From Malus domestica (taxonomy: Eukaryota; Streptophyta; Magnoliopsida; Rosales; Rosaceae): DNA of 64,000 nucleotides. Positions 32,935 to 42,911 of the stretch are shown one piece after another. Numbering within the stretch: the first letter of the stretch is position 1; each line of letters starts with the position of its first letter. Position numbers and translations under genes: made by a program. Under the pieces are notes generated by a model. The model was not told the DNA's origin. It was given only the letters and a program-made list of their open reading frames with translations, and ran no database searches. The DNA is taken from assembly GCF_042453785.1 (NCBI RefSeq), contig NC_091670.1:40807501-40871500 (forward strand). Reading direction: 5' to 3'.

Positions 32935-34645
32935 TGACACATGTTTTTATAGGCCCCATAGTGTATTTTAACGTTCTAAATCGTTTATATTTTAAATCAC
33001 CATTCATAGATCATCTTTGCAAAAAATTAGACAAATCCAAAACTATTAAGATATTCATTTGTTGTGAAGGAAATAGACGAATACGGTTGTACAAAGAAAC
33101 ACTTAAATTTAATCAAATGGTCATATGCTTTCGGATTTGGGTGATTTTGGTAGACATGACTTTTGAGGTAAGACCCAAAAAATAGACAACTCGAATAATT
33201 GAAATACATTACATAATGACTTATAAAAACATGTGTTTGTACCATACTTGATCAATCCCGAAACTACTGAGCACCGGTCAACGTTATACCGTCAAGGACC
33301 CAGAAGAGTTTCCCTCCAACCAGGAGGTCAATCACAATGCGACACATGTTGACATCAGAAGCCAATCACAGCGCGACACGTGTCAACATCAGAAGCCAAT
33401 CACAACACGATACGTGTCAATATCATAACAAAGCTAGAAACTCTTCTATAAAAGGAGATCATTCTCCGACAATATTTCCTAATGTCATTTGTACTAAATC
33501 ATTCACCAGTACTCACTAAAGGAGAGCTTGAACGTATGTACTTGTGTAAACCCTTCATAATTAATGAGAACTCCTCTACTTCGTGGACGTAGCCAATCTG
33601 GGTGAACCACGTACATCTTGTGTTTGCTTTCATGTCCCTATCCATTTACATACTTATCCACACTAGTGACCGGAGCAATCTAGCGAAGGTCACAAACTTA
33701 ACACTTTTTGTTGTACCAAAGTCCTCACTGATTTTGTGCATCAACATTTTGTGCATCAATCTAGCGAAGTGAAATTGATACATTACCTTGTGATTCTCCA
33801 CTGGTTAAAGATACCACCCCTGGATGAAGGAAGAGTACTTCCAGAGAAAATGCCACATCTACCTATAAGACAGATAAGGCAAGTGAAGACGATACCACAC
33901 TTCGGTACTTAGAAGTTTCGTGATTACTCAGCGGCTTGGATCTTACAAGTCCTCAACAGAGGAGCTTCCCTTACTCGGGAACTTAGGGGAGCACTGTTTG
34001 TACCATACTTGACCAATCCCGAAACTACTGAGCACCGGTCAACGTTATACCGTCAAGGACCCAGAAGAGTTTCCATCCAACCAAGAGGCCAATCACAATG
34101 CGACACGTGTCGACATCATAAGCCAATCACAGCGCGACACGTGTCAACATCAAAAGCTAATCACAACAAAGACACGTGTCAATATCAGAACAAAGCTAGA
34201 AACTCTTCTATAAAAAGAGATCATTCTCCCACAATATTTCCTAATGCCATTTGTACTAAATCATTCACTAGTACTCACTAAAGGAGAGTTTGAACCTATG
34301 TACTTGTGTAAACCCTTCATAATTAATGAAAACTCCTCTACTCCGTGGACATAGCCAATCTGGGTGAACCATGTACATCTTGTGTTTGCCTTCCTGTCCC
34401 TATCCATTTACATACTTATCCACACTAGTGACCGGAACAATCTAGCGAAGGTCACAAACTTAACACTTTCTGTTGTACCAAAGTCTTCACTGATTTTGTG
34501 CATCAACAACGTGCATAAAAAATTGTGTAAAAAAAGTGGTGGAATGGATCATCCCCCTTCAACTATATGATATCTTATAAGGTAAAACTAAGTGTATCTG
34601 GTTACAAAATGAGCTATTTAGACTCGATATAATAAAACTACACTT
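32935..34645. repeat. Segmental duplication, copy B, split by TRIM
   Basis: See copy A at 31595. The homology is interrupted exactly by the TRIM (33234-34508) and resumes after it. Confidence 0.7.
33234..34508 (+). mobile_element. TRIM: two LTRs, 248-bp interior
   Basis: LTRs 33234-33746 (513 bp) and 33995-34508 (514 bp) run TGTTTG...CAACA and are highly similar. The interior is 33747-33994, with a purine-rich 'acttaggggagcac' just before the 3' LTR. Flanks 'acatg' and 'acgtg' agree at 4 of 5 positions. There is no coding capacity. Each LTR has a TATA ('ttctataaaa') and 31-bp U3 repeats with CACGTGTC and CCAAT motifs. The LTR 3' half and part of the interior match, in reverse, 14931-15330 and 60511-60990, so this is a short non-autonomous relative of that larger family. 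Confidence 0.88.
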
Positions 34646-35406
34646 TGGCCTCGTTTGGCACACCATATAAAGAACCTAATAAGACTAATTGTACGAAGCT
34701 AGTTGTTTGGTGCCCTAATCAGATAAATAATCACCAAACTAATAATCTGGCCCCACCTAAATAATACGTTTCACAACCACTAAATAGTCCACTCAAAAGT
34801 GTCTGTATAATTAGTCAGCTCCATAAAACCATGGACGGAGCCAATGAAGGATAACTAGGAGCAGATGCCCCCACTCAAGTAATTCGTTTGTTTAGTTGCC
34901 GACTACAATTATATAATATACAATACACATATTATCTTTGAAGAAAATATATGTATCTAATATCCAACGTACATTTATTCTACTTACACTTCATATCAAA
35001 TATTATATGAGCAATAATGCTCTTGTTCTGTCATTCAAACGGAAAAAACCCTCTCTCGCCTATCATGTACTTATATTATTCTCATCACTTTGCCACTTTT
35101 CACTACTATATTGAAATTTTTGTAACATTGGAATTGTGATACATTATCATTTGAAACCATCCTTAATATCATATTGCGTATAATCATACTATAACAAAAT
35201 TTTCTTAGTTGTTTTCGGTTGCCCCTATTAGAAGAAATTTCTGGCTCCTTCCCTGCATAAAACGCATGCTATGTTCAATCTTATTATTCTCTGGCCAAAG
35301 CTTTTCTTCGTCGTCTTCTTCTCCAACCAAGATTTTCTTCGTTGTCTTCTTCTCCAACCAAGATTTTCTTCGCCTTCTTCTTCTTCTTGATGGATTAATT
35401 CTAATT
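34646..35406. other. Spacer with MITE-like piece
   Basis: 34650-34830 begins 'ggcctcgtttggcacacc' and resembles a decayed MITE. A CT-rich tandem piece ('tcttctccaaccaagatttt', two copies) lies at 35316-35366. No gene seen. Confidence 0.4.
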
Positions 35407-35411
35407 TATCT

Positions 35412-37215
35412 TGACACACCCTAATCCCGATGTCCTCGGGACATCGGGATAGTTACGTGCTGGCCGACACCCGATAGGTGACGAAAGCCATTTGATTTAA
35501 GTAGAAACTGAGAAATATACTAAAACAGGCAATAGGGACTAATAACACCAAAGTAAAGTTCAATTGCTAAAATAATAAAATTATGGTCATACACATAAGT
35601 TCAGAGCATACGTCTATTATAGAGTACAAGCAGAATTTAAGATAGAGAAGTGCTATATTACAATAGATGTCGAAACAGAGAAGATATAACACTAAATCAC
35701 TGGTAGGGAAATGCCTCATAGCTCAAGTCATAATTCTCGTTCATAGGTCCTAAAGGGGGCGCAAAACAAACGTGAGTGGACCAATTTGATATAAATATAA
35801 TAAAACAGTTATCAACATACTAACCCCCAGGTTTATGAAAACACATATATAATGAAAAACATAGGTTTTCCGAAACCTAGCATACCGTGCAATGTCTTAA
35901 ATCATAACTTGTATAAATAATAAACACTAGTGATTTGTTCGATAACCCCCAGGCCCCATGCCGGCTCTCCGTCTTTATGCTAATAGCCAGAGCAAACACA
36001 ACTCCAGGCCATATGTTAACGTTGACCGTTGACTGGTCAAAGTCAACTCTGACCGTTGACCGAGTCAACGCTGACCGTTGACCGAGTCAACAGTCAAAGT
36101 CAACGGGTCAAAGAGTCAGATTGGGCTTGGATTTGGGTTGGGTCGATTGGGCCCTAAGGGTTTTGGGTTTAGATTAAAGGTTAATGGGTTTGGGAAAGGG
36201 GCTGAAAACCCAATCTTTAAATGGCCCTAAGGCCTTAAATGAAAGGTTTCTATACACACGGGCCTAAGGCCCTAAATAAAATGGCCTAAGGGCCTTAATT
36301 TCTAAAACAAAAATTAAATAAAACCTAAAAAGGTTTTGGGTTGGTCTAACGGGCTACAAGCCCTAAACAAAACGGCCCGAAGGCCTTTTGGGTTATTAAA
36401 ACAATTTACATAAAATTAAAAAGGAAATGGGTTAGGGTTTTGGGCTGAGCTCACCATGGGCCTAAGGCCCGAGTGCCTTAAAATCGGCCTGAAATGCCTG
36501 GTGCATCAGAGGAGAACGCCGGAGCTTTCCCAGCTCCGACTGACTGCAAACCATAACCCTAGACTCCGATCTAGGTACCAAATGATGTACAAGACGAGAG
36601 GAACAACTTTATACCTTCCTTTTTCCGTAGAACGGTCGGAGGTGATCGGAGATTCCCTCGACACCCACAGCCTCGCCGGAGCTGGGTGTGCCTTCCCCCG
36701 ACCCGATTTCGTTCTAAAACCTCGACAACAACGTAATAAACCCAATTAAAACACATTCCCGCATGATTTTGGGATGAAATAGGAAGAACTCGAGGCTTAC
36801 CTAATCGGAGAAATAAGAAAATCTCGCTGGAGTTCGTTTATGGGTTTCGTCTTTGCAGCACGGGAAAGAGAGAGAGCTGATGAGGGATTGATGATGGTGG
36901 TGACTCCTTCGAGCACGAGCATGCCTCTACGTGTGAGTGTGTGTGCAATCTAGGTGAAAAGAGGGAGAGAGATGAGGGTTCCGAGAGGGAGAGAAGGGAG
37001 AGACAGAAAGAAGATGATGAAGTCACGGGAGGGGTTGGGGACATAGATAGAATGTGAGGATGGTTGGGGTGCTGCCACGTGGCAGCTTGAGAATGAAAAG
37101 GATCTAACTATTTAGATCCTGATTGGGCAATACAATTAGGACTAAAATGATAGATTAATAACATTTTGGGGATAATTTCATAATTATATTTTTATAACTG
37201 GGGGTGGGTGTAACA
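35412..37215. mobile_element. Solo LTR, Ty3/Gypsy type, 1.8 kb
   Basis: Ends TGACACACCC and GGGTGTAACA are inverted. The 5-bp duplication 'tatct' lies at 35407-35411 and 37216-37220. A length of 1804 bp and this end type fit the chromovirus Tekay/Del kind of LTR. A related unit lies at 46357-49469. ORFs inside it (for example 36456-36749) are by-products. It contains a dense TTGAC cluster at 36020-36112. Confidence 0.82.
36020..36112. promoter_or_regulatory. Cluster of 11 W-box cores in the solo LTR
   Basis: I count eleven TTGAC/GTCAA cores in about 95 bp, nearly all as TTGACC or TTGACT on one strand or the other. WRKY factors bind TTGAC[C/T]. Whether it is active here is unknown. Confidence 0.5.
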
Positions 37216-38111
37216 TATCTGCTGTTTGTGTTTTCTGGGTTTATCCATCACCAAGAACTTGGGTATTTTTATTGCAAATGCCAATTTTAATACAAAACTT
37301 TTGTTTGTTTGTTTGTTTGTTTGTTTTTTTTTTTTTTTTTTTTTGCATATTCTTCTGAGCTTTTTACTCTTTTGGGTTGAGGGTTTAATTAAAGTATAAA
37401 TCTTCATCAGATTTGACATTGATTTTCTTTTTGGTAATTACGGGCCGTTGCGGCCACTACACTTTCGACTGCTAGATTTTGGAGTGGATTTCATTGAATC
37501 GGGATGCATGTTTCCTGGAAATTTTGGGATTTGGAGCTTGGATTGTAGTGTACTTAAGCAATGAATGGATCATTGCAGATTTGAAAATGCAAAGTAGATA
37601 TTCGCAGCTTTTCTGGATTTCGTGGAGGAAATGGTTCAATTCATAAGCGAAACATTTATTTATTTATTTTGCCGTTCTGGAGCTTTTAATCCATTTCTTG
37701 TAGAGTGGTATGAGAAACTAGGAGGTGGGGTTTACTGGATTGGAAGGTCCATCAATGGGGTTTATTGGTGGGAAAGATATGAATAAAGGAAGACGACAAC
37801 CTGGGTTTTCCATTTTCCTTCCTTTATTTTTTTATTATTGTTGGTGCAATGGACAAACAAATAATAACAATATTGAAAACCTTTTACAAGCACAGTATTA
37901 AATAGTAACTTTTTAGTCTAATCATCAAACTCCCGACTAATTTAGTCAGTATTATCCGATGATAAATTATCTTATCCGACTAAAATAGTTAGTATCATCT
38001 AAGCTACCAAAAGAGGCTGTTGAGACATAAACATGTAATTTGGTTATGGAATTAATCATACTCTAGCTCTAGCTAGCAGCTGAACAATACAAGGATACAA
38101 GTGTAGTTCTA
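37216..38111. other. Spacer downstream of the NLR-like gene
   Basis: Holds a (GTTT)n/T-rich run at 37303-37344 and a MITE-like piece at 37905-38015. The 3' flank of the NLR-like gene that is copied at 32160 lies at 38025-38111. Confidence 0.45.
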
Positions 38112-40175
38112 TTAATGATGATTGCTGTTCGATGCTTCTGCTTGCTTTGAGCCTGCCTGTACCCACACACGCTCATTATCGCACGGCATGGAACTGAGTT
38201 TAGGACAATCGAATATCTCCAAGTAATTCATCTTTGGAAACAATTCTTGCAGGCTTGGCCAATCCATCTGCAATTCTTCCAAGTACTTCAAGCGTAAAAT
38301 TTTGACGTTCCATCGGCATTGATTTCCGTAACGCAAATCTGAGAGCCCTCCCTCACTGATTTGGAGCTTCTTTAGGTTATTTAATTCCCATTGCGTCAAC
38401 CAATCAGGAATCTTAGAACCAGGGAAGTAATGGAGGTTAAGTTTCTCCAAAAGAGCAAGACGTGATCGTGAAACTGGCGGCGTTGTTGAAGGCAATGATT
38501 TTGCTGATTTTAATTTTGGGAGGCTGGCTAACTTGTTGGTTAGTCTCCTCTGGAGAGTTGGAGGTTGGCAATAAAGTGTTGACCATGATATGGATAAAGA
38601 CCGGAGCTTTTCAAAATCTGCCAAAGAAACCAGCTCTCTTTCCACAGCGCTGAACTTTTTGTCTACATGGATACTCAACTTTGTTAGATGTTGCAAGCTT
38701 GACAAATCAGCCAGCTTACAGGGCTGGCGTCCACCTCCTGCAGCCCTTGGCTCACCAATCACAAACCCCTTAAGCACTTGGAGCTGTGAGAGCGAAGCAA
38801 GTTCTTTCGGCATGTGGCTCATCAAGTAGCACTCGTACATATCTAAGTGTGTCAGGTTCTTGAGTGAGCCTATCCCTTGAGGAATTTTCTCCAAATGAAG
38901 ACAGCCGTTGAGGTTCAGGATCCTCAGATTGCTGAGTTTGCAGACTGCAGCCGGGAGCTCAGAAATTCCAGTGACTCCTCGAAGACTCAAGTACCGGAGA
39001 TGTCTCATATTCTTCAACCCTTTTAAGAACCTGCTGTCCTCTACCTGAATCAGATGTTCGGCAGAGCGCTGCCATCTTCCAAGCTGCAACACTTTGACGT
39101 TTTTCATCTTCGAGAACCAGTCTGGTCTGAAGTCAAGATTGGGCTCATTGACATTGATCATACTTTGAACTTTCTCCTGTTTAAAATGGCATGGCAATTT
39201 GAGTATAGAAGAACCTTCTTCGGTTTTTACCAGGCATGCTCTTCCAGAGCAAGTAAAGTCTTCGGTAGGATTTCGATCCGCATCGAAATTGAAGAACCCA
39301 TATCTCTTTGCAAGCTCGATCACGGCATAACGAGTAGCAGGGTCCATACTGCAGCTGTCAGCACTTGGTCTGCGCTTTTTGTATTCCGGCTTGATGAGAC
39401 CTTTTTCTGTAAATTCCTTGAAGAATTCATTTGCCATCTTCTCATCTATAGACTCCTCCTCACCAACCCACCAATGGACTAAAACTTTCTTCTTTATGAT
39501 AGCATTTTCAGGGAAAACTGAGAAGCAGAGGAAGCAGCTCCGCTGCTTTACATCTAGACCTTCATAGGCTTTCTCAGTTTCTTTGAAAGCTGAACTCTCT
39601 TCTGTCATGTTTTGCAAGTTCACATCTTTCTGTTCTGCCAAGGAATGATGAAGGTTGAATTCTGCCCGCACCATGGATTTTAAGCTCTCAGAAGATAAAT
39701 GAGGAGGGTGAGAGAGAAACTTTTTTAAACTGGAGGTGATGCTGAGAGTTTCGTTAAGCTGCTTGTGAAGAAAATTTGATCTGCTGCTGTTTTCGAGTGT
39801 CTCCGCTCTCTCTTTCAAGGCACCATTTAAGCTTTGAAGAGCTAAATCTTTGATAGCACGGTTGACATGATCTTCCCATTGCTTCAGTCTGCCATACGCG
39901 TTTTTTATGTAAATGAGATTACTCTGGATTTTCTGAAGTATTGTTTGCAGATTACAAGAGGAAGAGTCTTCTTCACTGTTGGTGGTGCTGCTGCTTTTCT
40001 GATTTTCATAATCTATTTCAGTTGGAAAATGTTTTACATGATACACAAAAATGGGCATGATAACTTCATTGAAAAATTGGAATGGAGTGACCTGCCCGGA
40101 ATTCAGGTACGAAAGAAGGGCTAGAGGCTGATCAGGTAACTGGAATGAAGGGGTAAAAAGCACTTGTGTGGACAT
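38112..40175 (-). CDS. NLR-derived protein: CC, winged helix, LRR, no NB-ARC core
   Basis: Single exon, 687 aa from ATG 40175 (the frame stays open upstream but has no ATG). An N-terminal helical region (about 75-200, 'LQTILQKIQSNLIYIKN') is coiled-coil-like. Directly after it comes a winged-helix segment of the plant NLR type ('SCFLCFSVFPENAIIKKK' then 'VLVHWWVGEE', about 213-240) and 'RYAVIELAKRYGFF'. Leucine-rich repeats follow from about 350 to 660 ('MRHLRYLSLRG', 'LSNLRILNLNGC', 'LKNLTHLDMYEC'). No P-loop, kinase-2, GLPL or MHD motif is present, and the spacing leaves no room for a nucleotide-binding core. NLRs are cytosolic immune receptors; relatives annotated RPP13-like 4 are the nearest I can name. 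It could be a decoy or helper protein without ATP switching. The frame is intact. Confidence 0.88.
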   Translation of the reverse strand: MSTQVLFTPSFQLPDQPLALLSYLNSGQVTPFQFFNEVIMPIFVYHVKHFPTEIDYENQKSSSTTNSEEDSSSCNLQTILQKIQSNLIYIKNAYGRLKQWEDHVNRAIKDLALQSLNGALKERAETLENSSRSNFLHKQLNETLSITSSLKKFLSHPPHLSSESLKSMVRAEFNLHHSLAEQKDVNLQNMTEESSAFKETEKAYEGLDVKQRSCFLCFSVFPENAIIKKKVLVHWWVGEEESIDEKMANEFFKEFTEKGLIKPEYKKRRPSADSCSMDPATRYAVIELAKRYGFFNFDADRNPTEDFTCSGRACLVKTEEGSSILKLPCHFKQEKVQSMINVNEPNLDFRPDWFSKMKNVKVLQLGRWQRSAEHLIQVEDSRFLKGLKNMRHLRYLSLRGVTGISELPAAVCKLSNLRILNLNGCLHLEKIPQGIGSLKNLTHLDMYECYLMSHMPKELASLSQLQVLKGFVIGEPRAAGGGRQPCKLADLSSLQHLTKLSIHVDKKFSAVERELVSLADFEKLRSLSISWSTLYCQPPTLQRRLTNKLASLPKLKSAKSLPSTTPPVSRSRLALLEKLNLHYFPGSKIPDWLTQWELNNLKKLQISEGGLSDLRYGNQCRWNVKILRLKYLEELQMDWPSLQELFPKMNYLEIFDCPKLSSMPCDNERVWVQAGSKQAEASNSNHH

Positions 40176-41742
40176 GGTGGATGATAACGGATAATCAAGA
40201 AGGAATTGAAAACACAATCAGAGAAAGAACGAGTTGAGACTTGTTCATTGAAAAAACAAGAGCTCAAAGAGTTTTGTAAGTAGTCCTAGTGCTCATCTGG
40301 TCCGTTGAATGTTCTTCACAGCGCACCAGTAGGGACAATTTTACCCAATGATTACTAGTAAACTTTGGCATGCTGCATCAAAGACTTGTCAAAGAGTCAA
40401 GGTCTCCCTCCACGAGTTCGGTGTGAGTTTTCTTAAACCAAAACTACCGTATTAAAAATCTCTGTCTAGGTGATAAACGGTTGATCATCGTTCTGATTAA
40501 TAATTCGATATTTGAAAATTAAGAAATGACTTATAGACTTGCCTAAGCACTTGCCTAATCCGCCAAAACCCGCCTAAACACCCATTTAAGTTGCAACTCT
40601 CATTTGGACAGAAAATAGATAACTTTTATTTCGTATTTTATTTTTTTAATAAATTGTAAGAAACTTGTTAAATACTTGGATGAACACTCATTATATGTTT
40701 ATCGCCATATTTTTAATATGTTCTAATATTTTAAAATCCATATTACTTTAGTCTAAAGTAGGAGTGAAATTGGCACTATTCATGTGAATAGTGTTTTGGA
40801 CCACATTTCAGTTTATTTGCAACACTGCCACTCAGCTACTTTAAATGGACTGTCTCTTTATTTATAAAGCTGCCAGTCATGCTTTAGCTCCGTTTCCGCC
40901 CACAGCAAACAAACCTGAAAAACAGAGTCTCTCTGCGCACCCGTTCCCGACAAAATCAAAACCAAACATTGGGCACCTCTACCCTTGCTTCGGTCATCTT
41001 ACCCATCCTTGTCTCCTATTGTCTTTCCTCCCATCCACTCCATTTTCTTTCCTCCCATCCATCCACTCTCTGAGCACCCGTTCCCGACAAAATCAAAACT
41101 AAACATCGGGCCACCAATCTTCCTTCACTCCTCTTCTCTCACGCACGACTCTTCCACCCCTCCTATTCTCTTTTGCGATTCTGCAGCTTGCAGGTCAGGC
41201 GTTGTCGGTCCCCTTAGGGCTAACTCTATTTCAGCTTATTGTTTTAAATTGTTATTCACTGTTTACTTTGCCATTGCATTTATTAAAATTGTCATAGATA
41301 TTTTTTCTATCATTAATGCTCTCATAGATATTTTATATTGGTTAGCTAACTATTAGGGTTTCCTCTTAAGTTTCCTCTTAGGTCATTTGTTGGTTTTGGG
41401 AAAGAAGAGCCTTTTAATCAGGCCAATTGGGTCCTCTTGGCAATACAATGTCGAAAGTTTTAAGTACGAGTCTGATAGTTTTGGCAAGATGCAAATGGAT
41501 TGTGATTGGGAAGGTAACCTAATCCTAATATATTTTTTGAAGCAATTTACTTATTTTCACTTTTCAGTTTAATGTGTCAAAGAGTTTTCAAGTGTTAATG
41601 AGGACCTTGAAAAGGTTAATTACTAGTGCTTTAGTGGTACAAAATGTAAACATCACTTTGAGTGATTAATACAAACTTTGTACGTTTTCGTTTTGAATGT
41701 TGAAGTTGAAAATTGCTTTGGTTAGGATACTAAATTACTAAT
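40176..41742. other. Spacer with short direct repeat; possible unknown transcript
   Basis: 'gcacccgttcccgacaaaat' occurs at about 40938 and 41075, each within a CT-rich leader-like stretch. A plus-strand frame at 41387-41572 and a further exon-like piece ending before 'gtacac' near 42150 could belong to an unrecognised gene, but I find no family match. Confidence 0.35.
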
Positions 41743-41907
41743 AAGGTCGTACCCAGTGCACAAGGCTTCCGCTTTACGCAGGGTCTAGGAGAGGTGAATG
41801 TCGGCTAGTCTTACCCCCATTTATGGAGAGGCTGCTCCCAAGTCTCGAACCCGATACCTACCGCTCATGGGCGAAGGCACTTGCCATCGCATCAAGTGCG
41901 ACCTCTT
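41743..41907 (-). mobile_element. Au-type SINE, near full length
   Basis: On the minus strand it has tRNA-like box A and box B ('gtatcgggttcgagacttgg'), then 'cagcctctccataaatgggg' and 'gggtaaga' type blocks, ending '...gcactgggtacgacctt'. The flanking repeat 'ggatactaaattact' is at 41724-41738 and after the element, where it occurs twice (about 41909 and 41928). Confidence 0.85.
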
Positions 41908-42911
41908 GGATACTAAATTACTCTTGGATACTAAATTACTAATAATCAGAAAAAAACTTTGACTAAAATTCTTTCTTGTTGTTTTCATATGCTGCTTCTG
42001 TGGTGGGTTTTGAAATTTCAATTGTGGTTGTGAAATTCACTTCTCAGGATAGTTGCAATAATGCCTATTTTTTCTCTCAAAGCTCTTTCAGCTGAGTTGC
42101 CAGAATCAATGATTGAAGCTCTCCATGACGAGTCAGACATTGGCTTGGTACACAACTCTCACTCTTTCCTGCTTTTAATTTTGATTGTTTATTAACCGTG
42201 CTTTTTATTTGCAATTTGTTGCTGAATTTTATTTTGATAATTTGTGAATTTTGTTTTATTTTTTGTTTAGGGTTATTGCTCACAAATTCTCTTTAGGCCA
42301 AACAATAAAGTTAGAAGAGCTACGGATTTCCTTTTGATTGGTTCCCCTCTGTTGAGTGCAAACGTGCTCTTAATATACTTGAATTGATTCTATGTTAGTT
42401 ACTTTTGTGGAATTGTTTGTGCTCACATTTAAGAATGCGATTGTATTGCTACAGCAATTTCAATTAAGTTTTTATATGGATATTATTCATATAGGTTGTC
42501 GATTATGGTTTGAAAACCCACAGCAAAGCGCGGGCATTCCTGCTAGTATCGTTCTATTTTCCAAATTATGTACCCTAATACAATTATGTATTCTTTTTTC
42601 AAGTATAAGTAGAAATTTATTTATGTGTTATATAATAAATTTAATTAATGTAAAAAAACCGTATAAGGCGCCTAAGCATCTAGGCGTTGGGCTCTAACCC
42701 GCCACGACTAGCACCTTTTAAAACTGTGAAATGAGCTACTGAACTTGAAATTTCATCTGAACTGAATCCACGAAAAAAGCTCATTTTATTTCAGACAGAT
42801 CGCCATACCAAGAAAATAAACTGTAATAAAGTCATACAATATATTTCATCACAAGCATCCCCTCCCAATTTCCGAAAGAAATAAAAGATAAAGAAGCTTT
42901 GATGTATAATT
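41908..42911. other. Intergenic, no certain gene
   Basis: A frame starting 'MPIFSLKALSAELPES' near 42062, ending at a GT-like donor near 42150, looks exon-like but cannot be extended or identified. The end holds the 3' flank of the DUF4220 gene. Confidence 0.35.

Noticed and set aside
36456-37044. ORFs of 60-97 codons on both strands
   Set aside because: Internal to the Gypsy solo LTR; no match to any protein family.
38462-39567. Plus-strand ORFs opposite the NLR-like gene
   Set aside because: Shadows of the sense frame, with no domain content.
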